Below, in pieces: positions 1-9,495 of a stretch of DNA of 64,000 bases. The DNA comes from Cupriavidus consociatus (GTDB lineage Bacteria; Pseudomonadota; Gammaproteobacteria; Burkholderiales; Burkholderiaceae): the NCBI RefSeq assembly GCF_017814975.1, contig NZ_JAGIQA010000002.1:248001-312000 (forward strand). The letters are read 5' to 3'. Position 1 is the stretch's first letter, and each line of letters begins with the position of its first letter. A program made the position numbers and the translations under genes. A model generated the notes under the pieces. It had not been told where the DNA came from. It did not search any database and saw nothing but the letters and a program-made list of their open reading frames with translations.

Positions 1-85
1 CAAGCCCATCGAGGAAGCCGACACCCTGGCCTCGCTGGAAGCCATGCTGCCCGGTGCCACCCCGCCCCGGGAGGACGCCGCATGA
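1..85 (+). CDS. ATP-dependent DNA ligase, C-terminal end (partial)
   Basis: An open frame enters from the left edge and stops at TGA 83-85; the last 27 residues end in PPREDAA. The tail alone is not diagnostic. The call rests on context: the stop overlaps the helicase start (ATGA), and in many proteobacteria this helicase and the phosphoesterase after it follow an ATP-dependent DNA ligase and an exonuclease (the ligase-associated DNA damage response module). The ligase identity is therefore inference. Confidence 0.5.
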   Translation, partial: KPIEEADTLASLEAMLPGATPPREDAA

Positions 86-2769
86 CTCCGCCGCGTGCCG
101 CGCGCAAGCCGGCGGAGGACGGCGCCGCCGAGCCGCTCACCGTCGCGCAGGGCCTGCAGGCACTGTTCGATGTGCGCGGCTGGCAGCCGTTCGCGTTCCA
201 GCGCGAGGTGTGGACCGCCATCGCGCGCGGCCAGAGCGGCCTGCTGCATGCCACCACCGGCACCGGCAAGACCTACGCGGCATGGCTGGGCGCGCTGATG
301 GCATTCGGCACCCCGCGCGCCGCGCCGTCGCACGAGAAACCGGCGCCGCCCCTGACGGTGCTGTGGCTGACGCCGATGCGCGCGCTCGCCGCCGACACCA
401 CGCGCGCGCTGCAGGCGCCGCTGGCGGAACTCGATCTCGACTGGACCGTGGCGCTGCGCACCGGCGACACCGGCAGCGCCGAGCGCGCCGCGCAACAGCG
501 CCGCCTGCCGACCGCACTGGTGACCACGCCGGAAAGCCTGACGCTGATGCTGACCCGCGCCGATGCACAGGAAACCCTGCGGCGCGTGCGCATGGTGGTG
601 GTCGACGAATGGCACGAGCTGATCGGCAACAAGCGCGGCGTGCAGGCGCAGCTGGCGCTGGCGCGGCTGCGGCAATGGCAGCCGGCGCTGATGGTGTGGG
701 GACTGTCGGCCACGCTCGGCAACCTGCCGCATGCCGCCGAGGTGCTGCTGTCCGGCGTGCCGCAAGACCAGCGCGTGCTGGTGCACGGCCACGCGCCCAA
801 GACGCTCGTCATCGACACGCTGCTGCCGGGCAATGCCAGCCGCTTTCCGTTCGCCGGCCACCTGGGCCTGTCGATGCTGCCGCACGTGGTCGAGGAGCTC
901 GGGCACAGCGGCACCACGCTGGTCTTTCTCAATACCCGCTCGCAGGCCGAGCTGTGGTACCAGGCGCTGCTCGATGCGCGCCCCGACTGGGCCGGCCAGA
1001 TCGCGCTGCACCACGGCTCGCTCGACCGCGCGGTGCGCGAGTGGGTGGAGCTGAGCCTGAAGAACGGCGAGCTGCGCGCGGTGGTCTGCACTTCCAGCCT
1101 CGATCTCGGCGTCGACTTCCTGCCGGTCGAGCGCGTGCTGCAGGTGGGGTCGCCCAAGGGCGTGGCGCGGCTGCTGCAGCGCGCCGGGCGCTCCGGCCAT
1201 GCGCCGGGTCGCGCCTCGCGCGTGACGGTGGTGCCCACGCACAGCCTGGAGCTGGTGGAAGCGGTGGCCGCGCGGCACGCGGTGCAGGCGGGCCGGATCG
1301 AAGCGCGCGAGTCGCCCGACAAGCCGCTCGACGTGCTGGTGCAGCACCTGGTGACGGTGGCGCTGGGCGGCGGCTTCCGGCCCGAGGCGCTGCTGGCCGA
1401 GGTGCGCGGCGCCTGGGCCTACCGTGAGCTGGCTGACGCCGAATGGCAATGGTGCCTGGACTTCGTGCGCCAGGGCGGCGCCACGCTGTCGGCCTATCCC
1501 GACTTCCGTCGCGCCATACCCGACGAGGAAGGCGTCTGGCGCGTGCCCGACGCGGGGCTGGCGCGGCGCCACCGCATGAGCGTGGGCACCATCGTCAGCG
1601 ACGCCACCATGCAGGTGCGCTACTGGAGCCGCGCCGGCAGCGGCGGCGCCTCGCTGGGCTCGGTCGAGGAAGGCTTTATCGCGCGGCTGGCGCCGGGCGA
1701 CTGCTTCCTGTTCGGCGGCCGCCTGCTGGAGCTGGTGCGCGTGCAGGAGATGACCGCCTACGTGCGCCGCGCCACCGGCAGGCGCCCGGTGGTGCCGCGC
1801 TGGAACGGCGGCAAGATGCCGATGTCGACCGAGCTGGCCGAAGCGGTGATCGACACGCTCGAAGCCGCCGCCGCGGGCCGGCTCGATCCGCGCATCACGC
1901 CCGAACTGCCGCTGATCCAGCCGCTGGTGGACTTGCAGGCGCAGTGGTCGGCGCTGCCCACGCGCCAGACCCTGCTGGCCGAGTCGCTGCACTCGCGCGA
2001 GGGCTGGCACCTGTTTCTCTATCCCTTCGCCGGCCGCTCGGTCCACCTTGGCCTGGGCAGCCTGCTGGCGTGGCGGCTGGGGCAGAAGGTGCCGGCGACG
2101 TTCTCCGTCGCCGTCAACGACTACGGGCTGGAACTGCTGGCCTCGGCGCCGCTGGACTGGATCCAATGGCTGCCGCAGGTGCTGGCCGAGGAGCGCCGGC
2201 GCGACCTGGCCGCCGACGTGCTCGGCAGCCTCAACGCGGGCGAGTTGTCGCTGCGGCGCTTCCGCGAGATCGCCCGCGTGGCGGGGCTGATTTTCCAGGG
2301 CTACCCGGGCGCGCCCAAGAGCGCGCGGCAGCTGCAGGCGTCGTCGAGCCTGTTCTACGAAGTCTTCCGCAAGCACGATCCCGGCAACCTGCTGCTCGGC
2401 CAGGCCGAGCGCGAAGTGCTGATGCAGGAACTGGATGCGCACCGGCTGGCCGCAACCCTCGAACGGCTGGCCGCGCTCAGGCTTGACCTGCACGAACTGA
2501 AGCGGCCCACGCCGCTGTCGTTCCCGCTGGTGGTGGAATTCCTGCGCGAGAAGCTCAGCACCGAGAAGCTGGCCGACCGCATCGCGCGCATGCTCGCCGA
2601 GCTGGAACTGGCGGCGGGCCCCGAGCCCGGTGCAGCCGCCGGCATGCAGGCCGAAGCAGTGGCCGAGGCCGCGCGCTTCGGCATGGCCGACCACGCCGGC
2701 CCGTCCACCCGCACGCCGCGCAAGCCCCGCCGCGCGCGCAAGCCCTCCAGACCCCTGCCGCTGCTATGA
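82..2769 (+). CDS. Ligase-associated DEXH-box helicase, Lhr-like
   Basis: Superfamily 2 DNA helicase of 895 residues. Walker A is ATTGTGKT at residues 57-64, motif II is DEWH at about 175-178, and motif III is SAT at about 209-211. The C-terminal half is the long Lhr-type extension, and the last 40 residues are rich in Arg, Lys and Pro. Lhr-family helicases unwind DNA using ATP. This subfamily is recognised by its place between an ATP-dependent DNA ligase and a PdeM-like phosphoesterase and is thought to act in DNA repair. Both junctions are ATGA overlaps, so the three genes are probably translationally coupled. The assignment is strong; the exact repair role is known only by association. Confidence 0.92.
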   Translation: MTPPRAARKPAEDGAAEPLTVAQGLQALFDVRGWQPFAFQREVWTAIARGQSGLLHATTGTGKTYAAWLGALMAFGTPRAAPSHEKPAPPLTVLWLTPMRALAADTTRALQAPLAELDLDWTVALRTGDTGSAERAAQQRRLPTALVTTPESLTLMLTRADAQETLRRVRMVVVDEWHELIGNKRGVQAQLALARLRQWQPALMVWGLSATLGNLPHAAEVLLSGVPQDQRVLVHGHAPKTLVIDTLLPGNASRFPFAGHLGLSMLPHVVEELGHSGTTLVFLNTRSQAELWYQALLDARPDWAGQIALHHGSLDRAVREWVELSLKNGELRAVVCTSSLDLGVDFLPVERVLQVGSPKGVARLLQRAGRSGHAPGRASRVTVVPTHSLELVEAVAARHAVQAGRIEARESPDKPLDVLVQHLVTVALGGGFRPEALLAEVRGAWAYRELADAEWQWCLDFVRQGGATLSAYPDFRRAIPDEEGVWRVPDAGLARRHRMSVGTIVSDATMQVRYWSRAGSGGASLGSVEEGFIARLAPGDCFLFGGRLLELVRVQEMTAYVRRATGRRPVVPRWNGGKMPMSTELAEAVIDTLEAAAAGRLDPRITPELPLIQPLVDLQAQWSALPTRQTLLAESLHSREGWHLFLYPFAGRSVHLGLGSLLAWRLGQKVPATFSVAVNDYGLELLASAPLDWIQWLPQVLAEERRRDLAADVLGSLNAGELSLRRFREIARVAGLIFQGYPGAPKSARQLQASSSLFYEVFRKHDPGNLLLGQAEREVLMQELDAHRLAATLERLAALRLDLHELKRPTPLSFPLVVEFLREKLSTEKLADRIARMLAELELAAGPEPGAAAGMQAEAVAEAARFGMADHAGPSTRTPRKPRRARKPSRPLPLL

Positions 2770-3485
2770 CACCGGATGCCGGCACCCTGCAGGCCAATGG
2801 CGCTTGCGCCATTCAGGTGGCGGGAGAAACGCTGTGGCTGTTGCCCGAGCACGCGGCCTGGTGGCCGGTGGCGGGCATGCTGATGGTGGCCGACGTGCAT
2901 TTCGGCAAGGCCGCGGCGTTCCGCGCGCTGGGGCAGCCGGTGCCGCACGGCACCACCGGCGACAACCTCGGCCTGCTGACGCAGCTGACGCGGCAGTTGC
3001 CGGTCGCGGAACTGGTCTTCCTGGGCGACTTCCTGCACGCTCGCGCGGCGCGCACGCCGGCGGTGCTGGCGGCGCTGGACGGCTGGCGCCGCAGCCTGCC
3101 GCCGCAGGTACGCTGCACGCTGGTGCGCGGCAACCACGATGCGCGTGCCGGCGACCCGCCCGATTCGCTGCAGATCCGCGTGGTGACGGAGCCCGCCGTG
3201 GCGAGCCCGTTCGCGCTATGCCATTTGCCTGGCGCGTCCCCACTGGGCTACGTGATTGCGGGCCACCTGCACCCGGCCTGCCGCTTGCGTGGCGCCGGCG
3301 CCGACAGCCTGCGCCTGCCCTGCTTCCTGTTCGGCCCGCGCGGCGCCATCCTGCCCGCCTTCGGCGCCTTCACCGGCCACGCCACAGTGCGGCCGCAGCC
3401 GGACGAACGCGTCTACGTGGTCGGCGGCGGCCGCGTCTGGCCGGTTGGCCGAGCGCCTCGGAACAGCGCTCAGAACAGGGTATAG
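2766..3485 (+). CDS. pdeM: Ligase-associated DNA damage response endonuclease, PdeM-like
   Basis: Calcineurin-like metallophosphoesterase of 239 residues. The two-metal motifs appear in order: DVH at 43-45, GD at 87-88, GNHD at 122-125 and GHLH at 166-169. No signal peptide is visible, so it should act in the cytoplasm. Its start overlaps the helicase stop (ATGA), completing the ligase/helicase/phosphoesterase module. The family is described as a DNA endonuclease linked to repair; that activity is inferred here from family and neighbours. Its 3' end overlaps the convergent SDR gene by 16 bases. Confidence 0.88.
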   Translation: MTPDAGTLQANGACAIQVAGETLWLLPEHAAWWPVAGMLMVADVHFGKAAAFRALGQPVPHGTTGDNLGLLTQLTRQLPVAELVFLGDFLHARAARTPAVLAALDGWRRSLPPQVRCTLVRGNHDARAGDPPDSLQIRVVTEPAVASPFALCHLPGASPLGYVIAGHLHPACRLRGAGADSLRLPCFLFGPRGAILPAFGAFTGHATVRPQPDERVYVVGGGRVWPVGRAPRNSAQNRV

Positions 3486-4240
3486 CCGCCGTCGATGACG
3501 AAGGTGTCGCCGGTGTGGTAGGCCGACGCCGGGCTCATCAGGTAGACCGCAATGCCCGCGAAATCGCTGCCCTCGCCCCAGCGGCGCATCGGCACGCGCT
3601 TGTGCACCATCTCCTGGAAGGCATCGTTGGCCTGCGCGGCGCCGGTCATCTCGGTCTTGATCCAGCCCGGCAGGATCGAATGCGCGCGGATGCCCTTGCG
3701 CGCATATTCGACGGCCAGGCCGCGCATCATCGAGATCACGCCGCCCTTGGTGGCGGCATAGTGCTCGGTGCGCGGCGCGCCTTCGATGGCCGCGACCGAC
3801 GCGGTGCTGCACAGCACGCCGCCCTCGCCCTGCACCAGCATCTGCCGCACCGCGGCGCGCAGCGTGAAAAAGGCGCCATCCAGGTTGACGCGCATGGTCT
3901 TGCGCCAGACCTCCGTCGTCATCGCATCGAACGGCCCCTTGTTGCCGCCAATGCCGGCGTTGGCGAAGCAGCCGTCGATCCGGCCCAGCGTCGCCACCGT
4001 GCGTTGCATCGCGGCATCGACCGCCTGCTCGTCGCCCACGTCGCACACCTCGGTGTGCACCCGGCGGCCATGCTGCGCCAGCCGGTCGGCGGCGGCGGCG
4101 TTCTTGTCCGCGTTGGTGCCCCAGATGGCGATATCCGCGCCGGCCGCGGCCAGGCCCTCGGCAATGCCCAGCCCGATGCCGCCGTTGCCGCCGGTCACCA
4201 GGGCCACTTTTCCTGTCAGGTCGAAGGGGTGCTTGCTCAT
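3470..4240 (-). CDS. SDR family oxidoreductase
   Basis: Classical short-chain dehydrogenase of 256 residues. The cofactor motif TGGNGGIG is at 16-23, NAG near 94-96, the catalytic Ser near 148 and YxxxK at Tyr161/Lys165. The start is the ATG at 4240, followed by SKHPFDLTGK and preceded by a GGAGACAGAC ribosome site; the frame stays open further upstream, but that stretch does not resemble the family. It converges on pdeM and is divergent from the sulfonate-type ABC genes. It probably oxidises an alcohol or reduces a ketone with NAD(P)(H). The substrate cannot be read from sequence. Confidence 0.88.
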   Translation of the reverse strand: MSKHPFDLTGKVALVTGGNGGIGLGIAEGLAAAGADIAIWGTNADKNAAAADRLAQHGRRVHTEVCDVGDEQAVDAAMQRTVATLGRIDGCFANAGIGGNKGPFDAMTTEVWRKTMRVNLDGAFFTLRAAVRQMLVQGEGGVLCSTASVAAIEGAPRTEHYAATKGGVISMMRGLAVEYARKGIRAHSILPGWIKTEMTGAAQANDAFQEMVHKRVPMRRWGEGSDFAGIAVYLMSPASAYHTGDTFVIDGGYTLF

Positions 4241-4536
4241 GTCTGTCTCCTCGGATGGGTGGGTCGCTGCCTCGACCGGACATTGTTGACCCGTCACGGC
4301 GCAAAGCTCGTCGTCGGATCCGATGAGTTTGGATGCGTGCGGGCGCACTTTCGGGCCGCTAAGGATTTCCATGATTGACGCTTGCCCTTGCCACCGCTCC
4401 GCCCGCCCTGTCGCCATTTCCCGCCCCGCAACGAGGCTGGCTCCAGCGAATCCGGCCAACTGGTCCTATAGCGGCGGATCGGCGCTCACCTATAAAGCCG
4501 AGACCTTCAACCCCTTTCCTTTCGAGGAGCAGAACC
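4241..4536. promoter_or_regulatory. Divergent intergenic region, SDR / tau-type operon
   Basis: About 296 bases between two divergent genes, so it should hold both promoters. A TATAAA sequence lies near 4491-4496, about 40 bases before the substrate-binding protein start, but no convincing -35 partner is seen. No gene is supported here; the open frames crossing it are upstream extensions of the flanking genes. Confidence 0.4.
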
Positions 4537-5535
4537 ATGCGGTGGATCAAGCGACTTGCGACGTATTTCGCCCTGGCAGCAGCACTGGTGCCAGCCGCCC
4601 ACGCGCAAAGCAAGGATGTAGTGATTGCTTACCAGGACATGGTGGTGCCCTGGCGATATGCGCAAGACATGAAGGAGCTGGAGAAGCAGACCGGCTACAA
4701 GGTGTCCTTCCGCCAGTTCGGCGGCGGCGGCGACGTGATCCGCGCGATGGCGTCGGGCCAGATCGCCATCGGCGAGGCGGGCACATCGCCGATCGCTTCG
4801 GCGCTGTCGCAAGGGCTCGACGTGGAGCTGTTCTGGATCCTGGACGACATCAACGCGGCCGAGGCCATGGTCGCGCGCAACGGCAGCAAGATCGCCAGCA
4901 TCGCCGACCTGAAAGGCAAGCGCGTGGGCGTGCCGTTCGTGTCGACCACGCACTATCACACGCTGGTCGCACTGGAGCGCGCCAAGGTCAACCCCAAGGA
5001 TGTGCGCATCGTCAACATGCGTCCGCCCGAGGTCGCGGCCGCGTGGGAGCGCGGCGACATCGACGCGACCTTTATCTGGGACCCGGTGCTGGCCAAGCTC
5101 AAGCAGTCGGGCACGGTGCTGACGACCTCCGGCCAGATCGCCGCCGATACCGGCAAGGCGACCTTCGACGGGATGATCGCCAACAAGAAATTCGCGCGGG
5201 AAAACCCGGAATTCATGGTCAAGCTGGTGCGCGTGCTGGCTGCCGCGGACGACAACTACCGCAAGAACAAGGGGTCATGGACCGCCGATTCGCCAATGGT
5301 CAAGGCGGTGGCCAAGGTCTCCGGCGCCAAGGCCGAGACGGTGCCGGCCAGCATGGCGCTGTATGCCTTTCCGACGCTGGAAGAACAGGTCTCGGAGCGC
5401 TGGCTCGGTGGCGGCGCGGCGCGCGCGCTGCAATCGGCGGCGCAGTTCCTGAAGGAGCAAGGGACCATCCAGACGGTGCTGCCGGACTACGGCAAGGGCG
5501 TCAATGCGGAATGGGCCAGGCGTGCGCTGCGGTAA
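4537..5535 (+). CDS. tauA: Taurine/sulfonate-type ABC transporter substrate-binding protein
   Basis: Periplasmic binding protein of 332 residues with a signal peptide (basic start, hydrophobic core, AHA cleavage near residue 23). The body resembles TauA: VVIAYQ near the mature start, a [17 protein letters not shown] stretch, [10 protein letters not shown] and [16 protein letters not shown], all placed as in taurine-binding proteins. ATG 4537 is chosen because GAGGAG precedes it and it begins the signal peptide. It should deliver taurine or a related sulfonate to the permease encoded two genes downstream. No sulfonate dioxygenase gene (tauD) is nearby, so the ligand is uncertain; an aliphatic sulfonate or nitrogen compound is possible. 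Confidence 0.85.
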   Translation: MRWIKRLATYFALAAALVPAAHAQSKDVVIAYQDMVVPWRYAQDMKELEKQTGYKVSFRQFGGGGDVIRAMASGQIAIGEAGTSPIASALSQGLDVELFWILDDINAAEAMVARNGSKIASIADLKGKRVGVPFVSTTHYHTLVALERAKVNPKDVRIVNMRPPEVAAAWERGDIDATFIWDPVLAKLKQSGTVLTTSGQIAADTGKATFDGMIANKKFARENPEFMVKLVRVLAAADDNYRKNKGSWTADSPMVKAVAKVSGAKAETVPASMALYAFPTLEEQVSERWLGGGAARALQSAAQFLKEQGTIQTVLPDYGKGVNAEWARRALR

Positions 5536-5576
5536 CGCGCGCTGTGTGTGGAACGGCAAGAGCAGCGGAAATCGTC

Positions 5577-6353
5577 ATGAACAAACTTGAAATCGATAAC
5601 CTCAGCGTGAACTACGGCGCCACCGGCGGCGCCCGCACGCTGGCCCTGTCGCAGGTCAATCTCACCATGGAGCGCGGCGATTTCGTCGTCGCGCTGGGCG
5701 CGTCGGGCTGCGGCAAGACGACGCTGCTGTCGTGCATCGCCGGCTTCATGGAGCCCTCGGAAGGCGAGATCCGGCTGAACGGCAAGGCCGTGCGCGGGCC
5801 CGGTGCCGAGCGCGGCGTAGTGTTCCAGAAGCATGCGCTGATGCCGTGGCTGAGCGTGGCCGACAACGTGGCGCTGGGCCTGCGCCTGCGCGGCGTGCCG
5901 CGCGCCGAGCGCTTGCGCATCGCACGCGAGAAGCTGGCCGCGGTTGGGCTGGAAGCGGCGGCGGCCAAGCCCGTCTACCAGCTCTCCGGCGGCATGCAGC
6001 AGCGTGTGGGGATCGCGCGCGCGCTGGCCTGCGATCCGGCGGTGATGCTGATGGACGAACCGCTGGGCGCGCTCGACGCGCTGACGCGCGAGTCGATCCA
6101 GGCGCTGATCCTCAGGCTGTGGGCGAAGGAGCAGAAGATCGTCTTCTTCATCACCCACAGCGTGGAAGAGGCGCTGTTCCTGGCGACGCGGCTGATCGTG
6201 ATGACACCGTCGCCGGGCCGCATCGCGCATACCTATGAACTGCCGTTCGCGCGCCGCTTCATCGAGTGCGGCGATGCCCGCCAGGTCAAGTCCGACCCGG
6301 AATTCATCCGCTACCGCGAAGAGATCGTCGACCTGATCCATGCCACCGCCTGA
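5577..6353 (+). CDS. tauB: Taurine/sulfonate-type ABC transporter ATP-binding protein
   Basis: ABC ATPase of 258 residues. Walker A GASGCGKT is at 41-48, the Q-loop Gln near 84, the signature LSGGM at 136-140, Walker B VMLMDEP at 156-162 and the switch His in ITHS near 194. The sequence is typical of the nitrate/sulfonate/taurine importer group. The ATG at 5577 starts MNKLEID, 41 bases after tauA. It energises uptake with the permease encoded next; the three genes form one transcription unit. Confidence 0.88.
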   Translation: MNKLEIDNLSVNYGATGGARTLALSQVNLTMERGDFVVALGASGCGKTTLLSCIAGFMEPSEGEIRLNGKAVRGPGAERGVVFQKHALMPWLSVADNVALGLRLRGVPRAERLRIAREKLAAVGLEAAAAKPVYQLSGGMQQRVGIARALACDPAVMLMDEPLGALDALTRESIQALILRLWAKEQKIVFFITHSVEEALFLATRLIVMTPSPGRIAHTYELPFARRFIECGDARQVKSDPEFIRYREEIVDLIHATA

Positions 6354-6363
6354 GGAATACAAG

Positions 6364-7248
6364 ATGCCCGCTTCCGCTCAACGCATCGAAACCGCGCCGC
6401 GCGCAGCGCCCGGCGCCGCGCCTGCCTCCGCCCCTGCCAGCAAGCCGATGAAAGCCGTCTCGGGCTATCGCCTGCCCGGCGAGGGTTCGAGTTCGCGCAT
6501 CTCCACCGTGACCGTGGTGGGCCTGCTCGTGCTGTGGTGGATTGCCAGCCACCTGCGCTGGCTGCCGCCGCTGTTCCTGCCCACGCCGGAATCGATCGTC
6601 ACCGCCTTCATCGATGCCTGGCAGGGCAACCTGCAAGGCGGCCAGCCGCTGACCGAGCATTTCACCGCGAGCATGGTGCGCGTGTTCGGCGCGTTCGGGC
6701 TGGCGGTGGCCACGGCGGTGCCGATCGGCGTGCTGATGGGCGTGTCGCGCATCGCGCGCGGCATCTTCGATCCGCCCATCGAGTTCTACCGTCCGCTGCC
6801 GCCGCTGGCCTACCTGCCGCTGATCGTGATCTGGTTCGGCATCGACGAGACCTCGAAGGTGCTGCTGATCTTCCTGGCGTGCTTCGCGCCGCTGGCGATG
6901 TCGGCGCAGGCCGGCGTGCGCTCGGTCACGATCGAGCAGATCAACGCGGCCTATTCGATGGGCGCCACGCCGTGGCAGGTGGTGCGGCACGTGGTACTGC
7001 CCGCGGCGCTGCCCGACATCCTGACCGGCATGCGCATTGCGATCGGCTTCGGCTGGACCACGCTGGTGGCGGCCGAGATGGTGGCCGCGACCGCCGGGCT
7101 GGGGCAGATGGTGCTGAATGCTTCCAACTTCCTGCGGACCGACGTGGTGATCATGGGGATCGTGCTGATCGGACTGATTGCCTATGTGTTTGATTTGCTG
7201 ATGCGGAAGATGGCGAAGTGGATGGTGCCTTGGAAGGGGAGGATGTAA
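6364..7248 (+). CDS. tauC: Taurine/sulfonate-type ABC transporter permease
   Basis: Inner-membrane permease of 294 residues with about six hydrophobic segments and the binding-protein-dependent loop (SMGATPWQVVRHVVLPAALP, then TGMR) that docks the ATPase. The first 40 residues are Ala/Pro-rich and cytoplasmic. ATG 6364 follows a GAGGAA ribosome site overlapping the tauB stop; an in-frame ATG at 6340 inside tauB is possible but lacks a site. It completes the importer. Confidence 0.88.
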   Translation: MPASAQRIETAPRAAPGAAPASAPASKPMKAVSGYRLPGEGSSSRISTVTVVGLLVLWWIASHLRWLPPLFLPTPESIVTAFIDAWQGNLQGGQPLTEHFTASMVRVFGAFGLAVATAVPIGVLMGVSRIARGIFDPPIEFYRPLPPLAYLPLIVIWFGIDETSKVLLIFLACFAPLAMSAQAGVRSVTIEQINAAYSMGATPWQVVRHVVLPAALPDILTGMRIAIGFGWTTLVAAEMVAATAGLGQMVLNASNFLRTDVVIMGIVLIGLIAYVFDLLMRKMAKWMVPWKGRM

Positions 7249-7334
7249 GGCGTTTTTGGCGGGCTACCATTTCGGTGCCCGCGGGTTCTTAGCCTGCGGC
7301 TGGCATCTGGTGGTGATTTGATATGCCCTGGTTT

Positions 7335-7375
7335 CGCCCCTAAAGGGGCGAGTCACTTTTGCCCGAGCGGCAAAA
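7335..7375 (+). terminator. Tandem hairpins after the tau-type operon
   Basis: Two stem-loops lie close together: CGCCCC-taaa-GGGGCG at 7335-7350, and TTTTGCC-cgagc-GGCAAAA at 7357-7375. A short T run (7357-7360) follows the first stem. They sit about 87 bases after tauC and are reasonable transcription stops. They could instead be part of a dispersed repeat. Confidence 0.5.
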
Positions 7376-7452
7376 GCCGTAGCCCAGTACGCGTCGCTGC
7401 GCTCGCTCGGCGCTTTCGCCGATGAGCCCGTGCGCCCAGCCTGGCCCGCCTG

Positions 7453-7502
7453 TTTGCTCCCCTCTCCCGCTTGCCGCAGAGGGGCCGGGGGTGAGGGCCG
7501 GA
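7453..7502. repeat. Dispersed palindromic repeat, copy 1
   Basis: GC-rich element containing cccctctcccgc and, after a degenerate centre, gaggggccgggggtgaggg. The right arm matches the copy at 21979-22026 almost exactly. The palindrome is imperfect here (cccgcttgccgcagag). It lies in a gene-free stretch (7249-7565) in which no coding gene is supported. Confidence 0.7.
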
Positions 7503-7565
7503 GCATCAACGAAGTGCTGCGCTTGACTTCGGACGACGGCGTCTGGCACATACACTTCAGCCCCT

Positions 7566-7838
7566 TCACTGGCACTCCAGAATCACGTCAATCAACCGCT
7601 TGCCGAAATGCAGCGCGCCCTGCTCCGCCGCGGCGCGCGTGAAGTAGTCCTGCTCGTCGACATCAAGGCCGTACTGCATGTCAGTCGTCGGCGCCTTCGA
7701 GCGTCCGACACCGAGCAGGTAGCCCCACTTCGGGCCGGGCGTGTCTCGCGCGACCGCGATATCCGCCATTTCGAAGGCCATCACGTGGACATACATGCCG
7801 CGATAGCCCTCGGTGATCCACCTCAAGGGTTCTGCCAT
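7566..7838 (-). CDS. Hypothetical protein, 90 aa
   Basis: Small acidic protein of 90 residues, MAEPLRWITEGYRG to the C-terminal IDVILECQ. The longer open frame in the same register covers the antisense of the LysR gene and is not credible; ATG 7838 (cat 7836-7838) is the sensible start. It has no signal peptide, membrane segment or recognised domain. It is divergent from the LysR gene at 7992, an arrangement typical of a LysR target. Function unknown. Confidence 0.6.
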   Translation of the reverse strand: MAEPLRWITEGYRGMYVHVMAFEMADIAVARDTPGPKWGYLLGVGRSKAPTTDMQYGLDVDEQDYFTRAAAEQGALHFGKRLIDVILECQ

Positions 7839-7931
7839 GGTCTCCCCGCCTGTCGCAGCTGGTCCCCGGTAACCCGCCAATGCTACGCAACACAGCCCGG
7901 TCCCGTCACTTGTACGAAATCCCGCCTTTTC

Positions 7932-7950
7932 GAACCAGCAAGGCCGGTTC
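7932..7950. promoter_or_regulatory. Inverted repeat in the LysR/hypothetical promoter region
   Basis: GAACC at 7932-7936 and GGTTC at 7946-7950 form an inverted repeat with a 9-base spacer, roughly midway in the 153-base divergent region. A TATCAT sequence follows at about 7956-7961. The arrangement fits a LysR-type autoregulatory site, but the arms are short. Confidence 0.4.
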
Positions 7951-7991
7951 CGCACTATCATCGGCACATTCCCAACCTCCAGTTGCCAGTC

Positions 7992-8921
7992 ATGGACAAG
8001 GCCCGTGTGCTGACCCTCTTCATCGGCGTGGTGCGCGCCGGCAGTTTCCAGCGCGCCGCGGTGGAAGCCGGCGTGACGCCGCAAGCCGTCAGCAAGGCGG
8101 TGCGCACGCTGGAAGACGACCTCGGCGTGCGCCTGCTGCACCGGACCACGCGCAAGCTCAGCCTCACCACTGAAGGCGCCCGCCTGTTCGAGCTGGCCGC
8201 GCCGGGCATGCGCCAGCTCGATGAGGCGCTGGACCAGGTGCGCAGCAGCAAGAGCGATGACGACGGCCTGATCCGCCTGACCGCGCCGCCGTCGGTCGGC
8301 AGCCGGGTGCTGGTGCCGCTGGTGCGCGCCTTCCGCGAGCTGCATCCGGGCATCACCTTCGACGTGGTGCTGAGCGACCTCTTCACCGACCTGGTCGAGT
8401 CCCGGATCGATATCGGCTTCCGCGCCGGCACCAGCCCCGGCCAGAACCTCGTGGCGCGCCGGCTGTGCGACCTGCCGCTGGTCATCTGCGCCGCGCCCGA
8501 TTACCTCGCGCGGCACGGCGAGCCCGCCACGCTGGACGAGTTGCTGCGGCACCAGTGCACCGGCTTCCGCCGCCCGGCGACCGGGCGCATGGTGCCTTGG
8601 GAGCTGCAGGTCGACGGCGCGCTGGTCTACCAGGAGGTGCCTGCCGTCGCCAGCTTCAACGACGTGGAGACCGAGGTCGAGGCGGTGCGCGCCGGCATGG
8701 GCATCGGCCAGCTTTCCGCGTACATGATCCACGCCGACCTCGTCAGCGGCCGGCTCAAGGCGATCCTGACGGAATTCAGCAGCAGCAATGTCGGCCTGTA
8801 CATGTACTACCCGCATCGCAGCCAGATGCCGGTGCGGGTCCGCCGCTTCATCGACTTCGTGGTGGAAGCGGGCCGCGGCGCGGAGCAATCGCTGTCGCGG
8901 CTGGTAGGCCTGGTGGCCTGA
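7992..8921 (+). CDS. LysR family transcriptional regulator
   Basis: LysR-type regulator of 309 residues. The N-terminal winged helix (residues about 1-60) has the recognition region VEAGVTPQAVSKAVRTLEDD followed by LGVRLLHRTTRKLSLT, typical of the CrgA-like group. The C-terminal two-lobed effector domain runs to the end. It lies upstream of and in the same direction as the catabolic operon at 9106-15587, and is divergent from the 90-aa gene at 7566. It could control either; the effector is unknown. Confidence 0.9.
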   Translation: MDKARVLTLFIGVVRAGSFQRAAVEAGVTPQAVSKAVRTLEDDLGVRLLHRTTRKLSLTTEGARLFELAAPGMRQLDEALDQVRSSKSDDDGLIRLTAPPSVGSRVLVPLVRAFRELHPGITFDVVLSDLFTDLVESRIDIGFRAGTSPGQNLVARRLCDLPLVICAAPDYLARHGEPATLDELLRHQCTGFRRPATGRMVPWELQVDGALVYQEVPAVASFNDVETEVEAVRAGMGIGQLSAYMIHADLVSGRLKAILTEFSSSNVGLYMYYPHRSQMPVRVRRFIDFVVEAGRGAEQSLSRLVGLVA

Positions 8922-9105
8922 CCCTTCAGTACGCGGCCGGCCACCCAGAGCCACACGCCGGCTTCCCGCCAACACGCTTCTCATGATGCCCTGCTCCGGT
9001 CATTCATTTGATTTTTTCTCAAGCGAAGGCGCCGGAAATGTCGTTTGTCGTGCGCGCCGCCAGCGACAACCATTACGCCAAGGCCCACCAACACAGGAGA
9101 CTGCC

Positions 9106-9459
9106 GTGTCAGACCAAGCCTATCCGCTCTGGAGTGCGGACCCCCTCCCCCACCTGATCGCCTCGCGCCACCGCGCCACCGGCGAATGGATCTTCCCGGC
9201 CGTGCCGGCCGGTTCGCCGCTCGCCGCCGAGCATGACCCCGTCGCCATCCGCGGCTCCGGCGTGGTCTACAGCTTCACCGTGATCCATCCCGCGCCCAAG
9301 ACCGGCCAGCCGCCGTACGCGCTCGGCTATGTCGACTTCGTCGGCCCGGTGCGCATCTTCGGGCGCCTGCAGGGCAAGGCGCGCCCGGTGATTGGCGACC
9401 GCTATGAAGCCCGTCCGGACGCCGAGTTCGGCTATGTCTTCGAGGCCGTCACGGCCTGA
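9106..9459 (+). CDS. DUF35-type OB-fold protein, thiolase partner
   Basis: Protein of 117 residues with the DUF35 OB-fold signature (GSGVVYSFTVIHPAP, then GYVDFVGPVRIFGRL). DUF35 proteins usually accompany SCP2-type thiolases and can form a complex with them; the thiolase gene follows 36 bases downstream. The usual N-terminal zinc ribbon is not evident: there are no Cys residues in the protein. The start is GTG 9106 with an ACAGGAGA ribosome site; upstream sequence in frame is non-coding in character. First gene of the eight-gene operon. Confidence 0.8.
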   Translation: MSDQAYPLWSADPLPHLIASRHRATGEWIFPAVPAGSPLAAEHDPVAIRGSGVVYSFTVIHPAPKTGQPPYALGYVDFVGPVRIFGRLQGKARPVIGDRYEARPDAEFGYVFEAVTA

Positions 9460-9495
9460 CCGATCGAAAGAACGCAGAAGGAAAGGGAAAGCAAC

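Noticed and set aside
7249..7565. Small minus-strand frames of 71-103 residues
   Set aside because: They consist largely of repeat and hairpin sequence and share no protein-like features.
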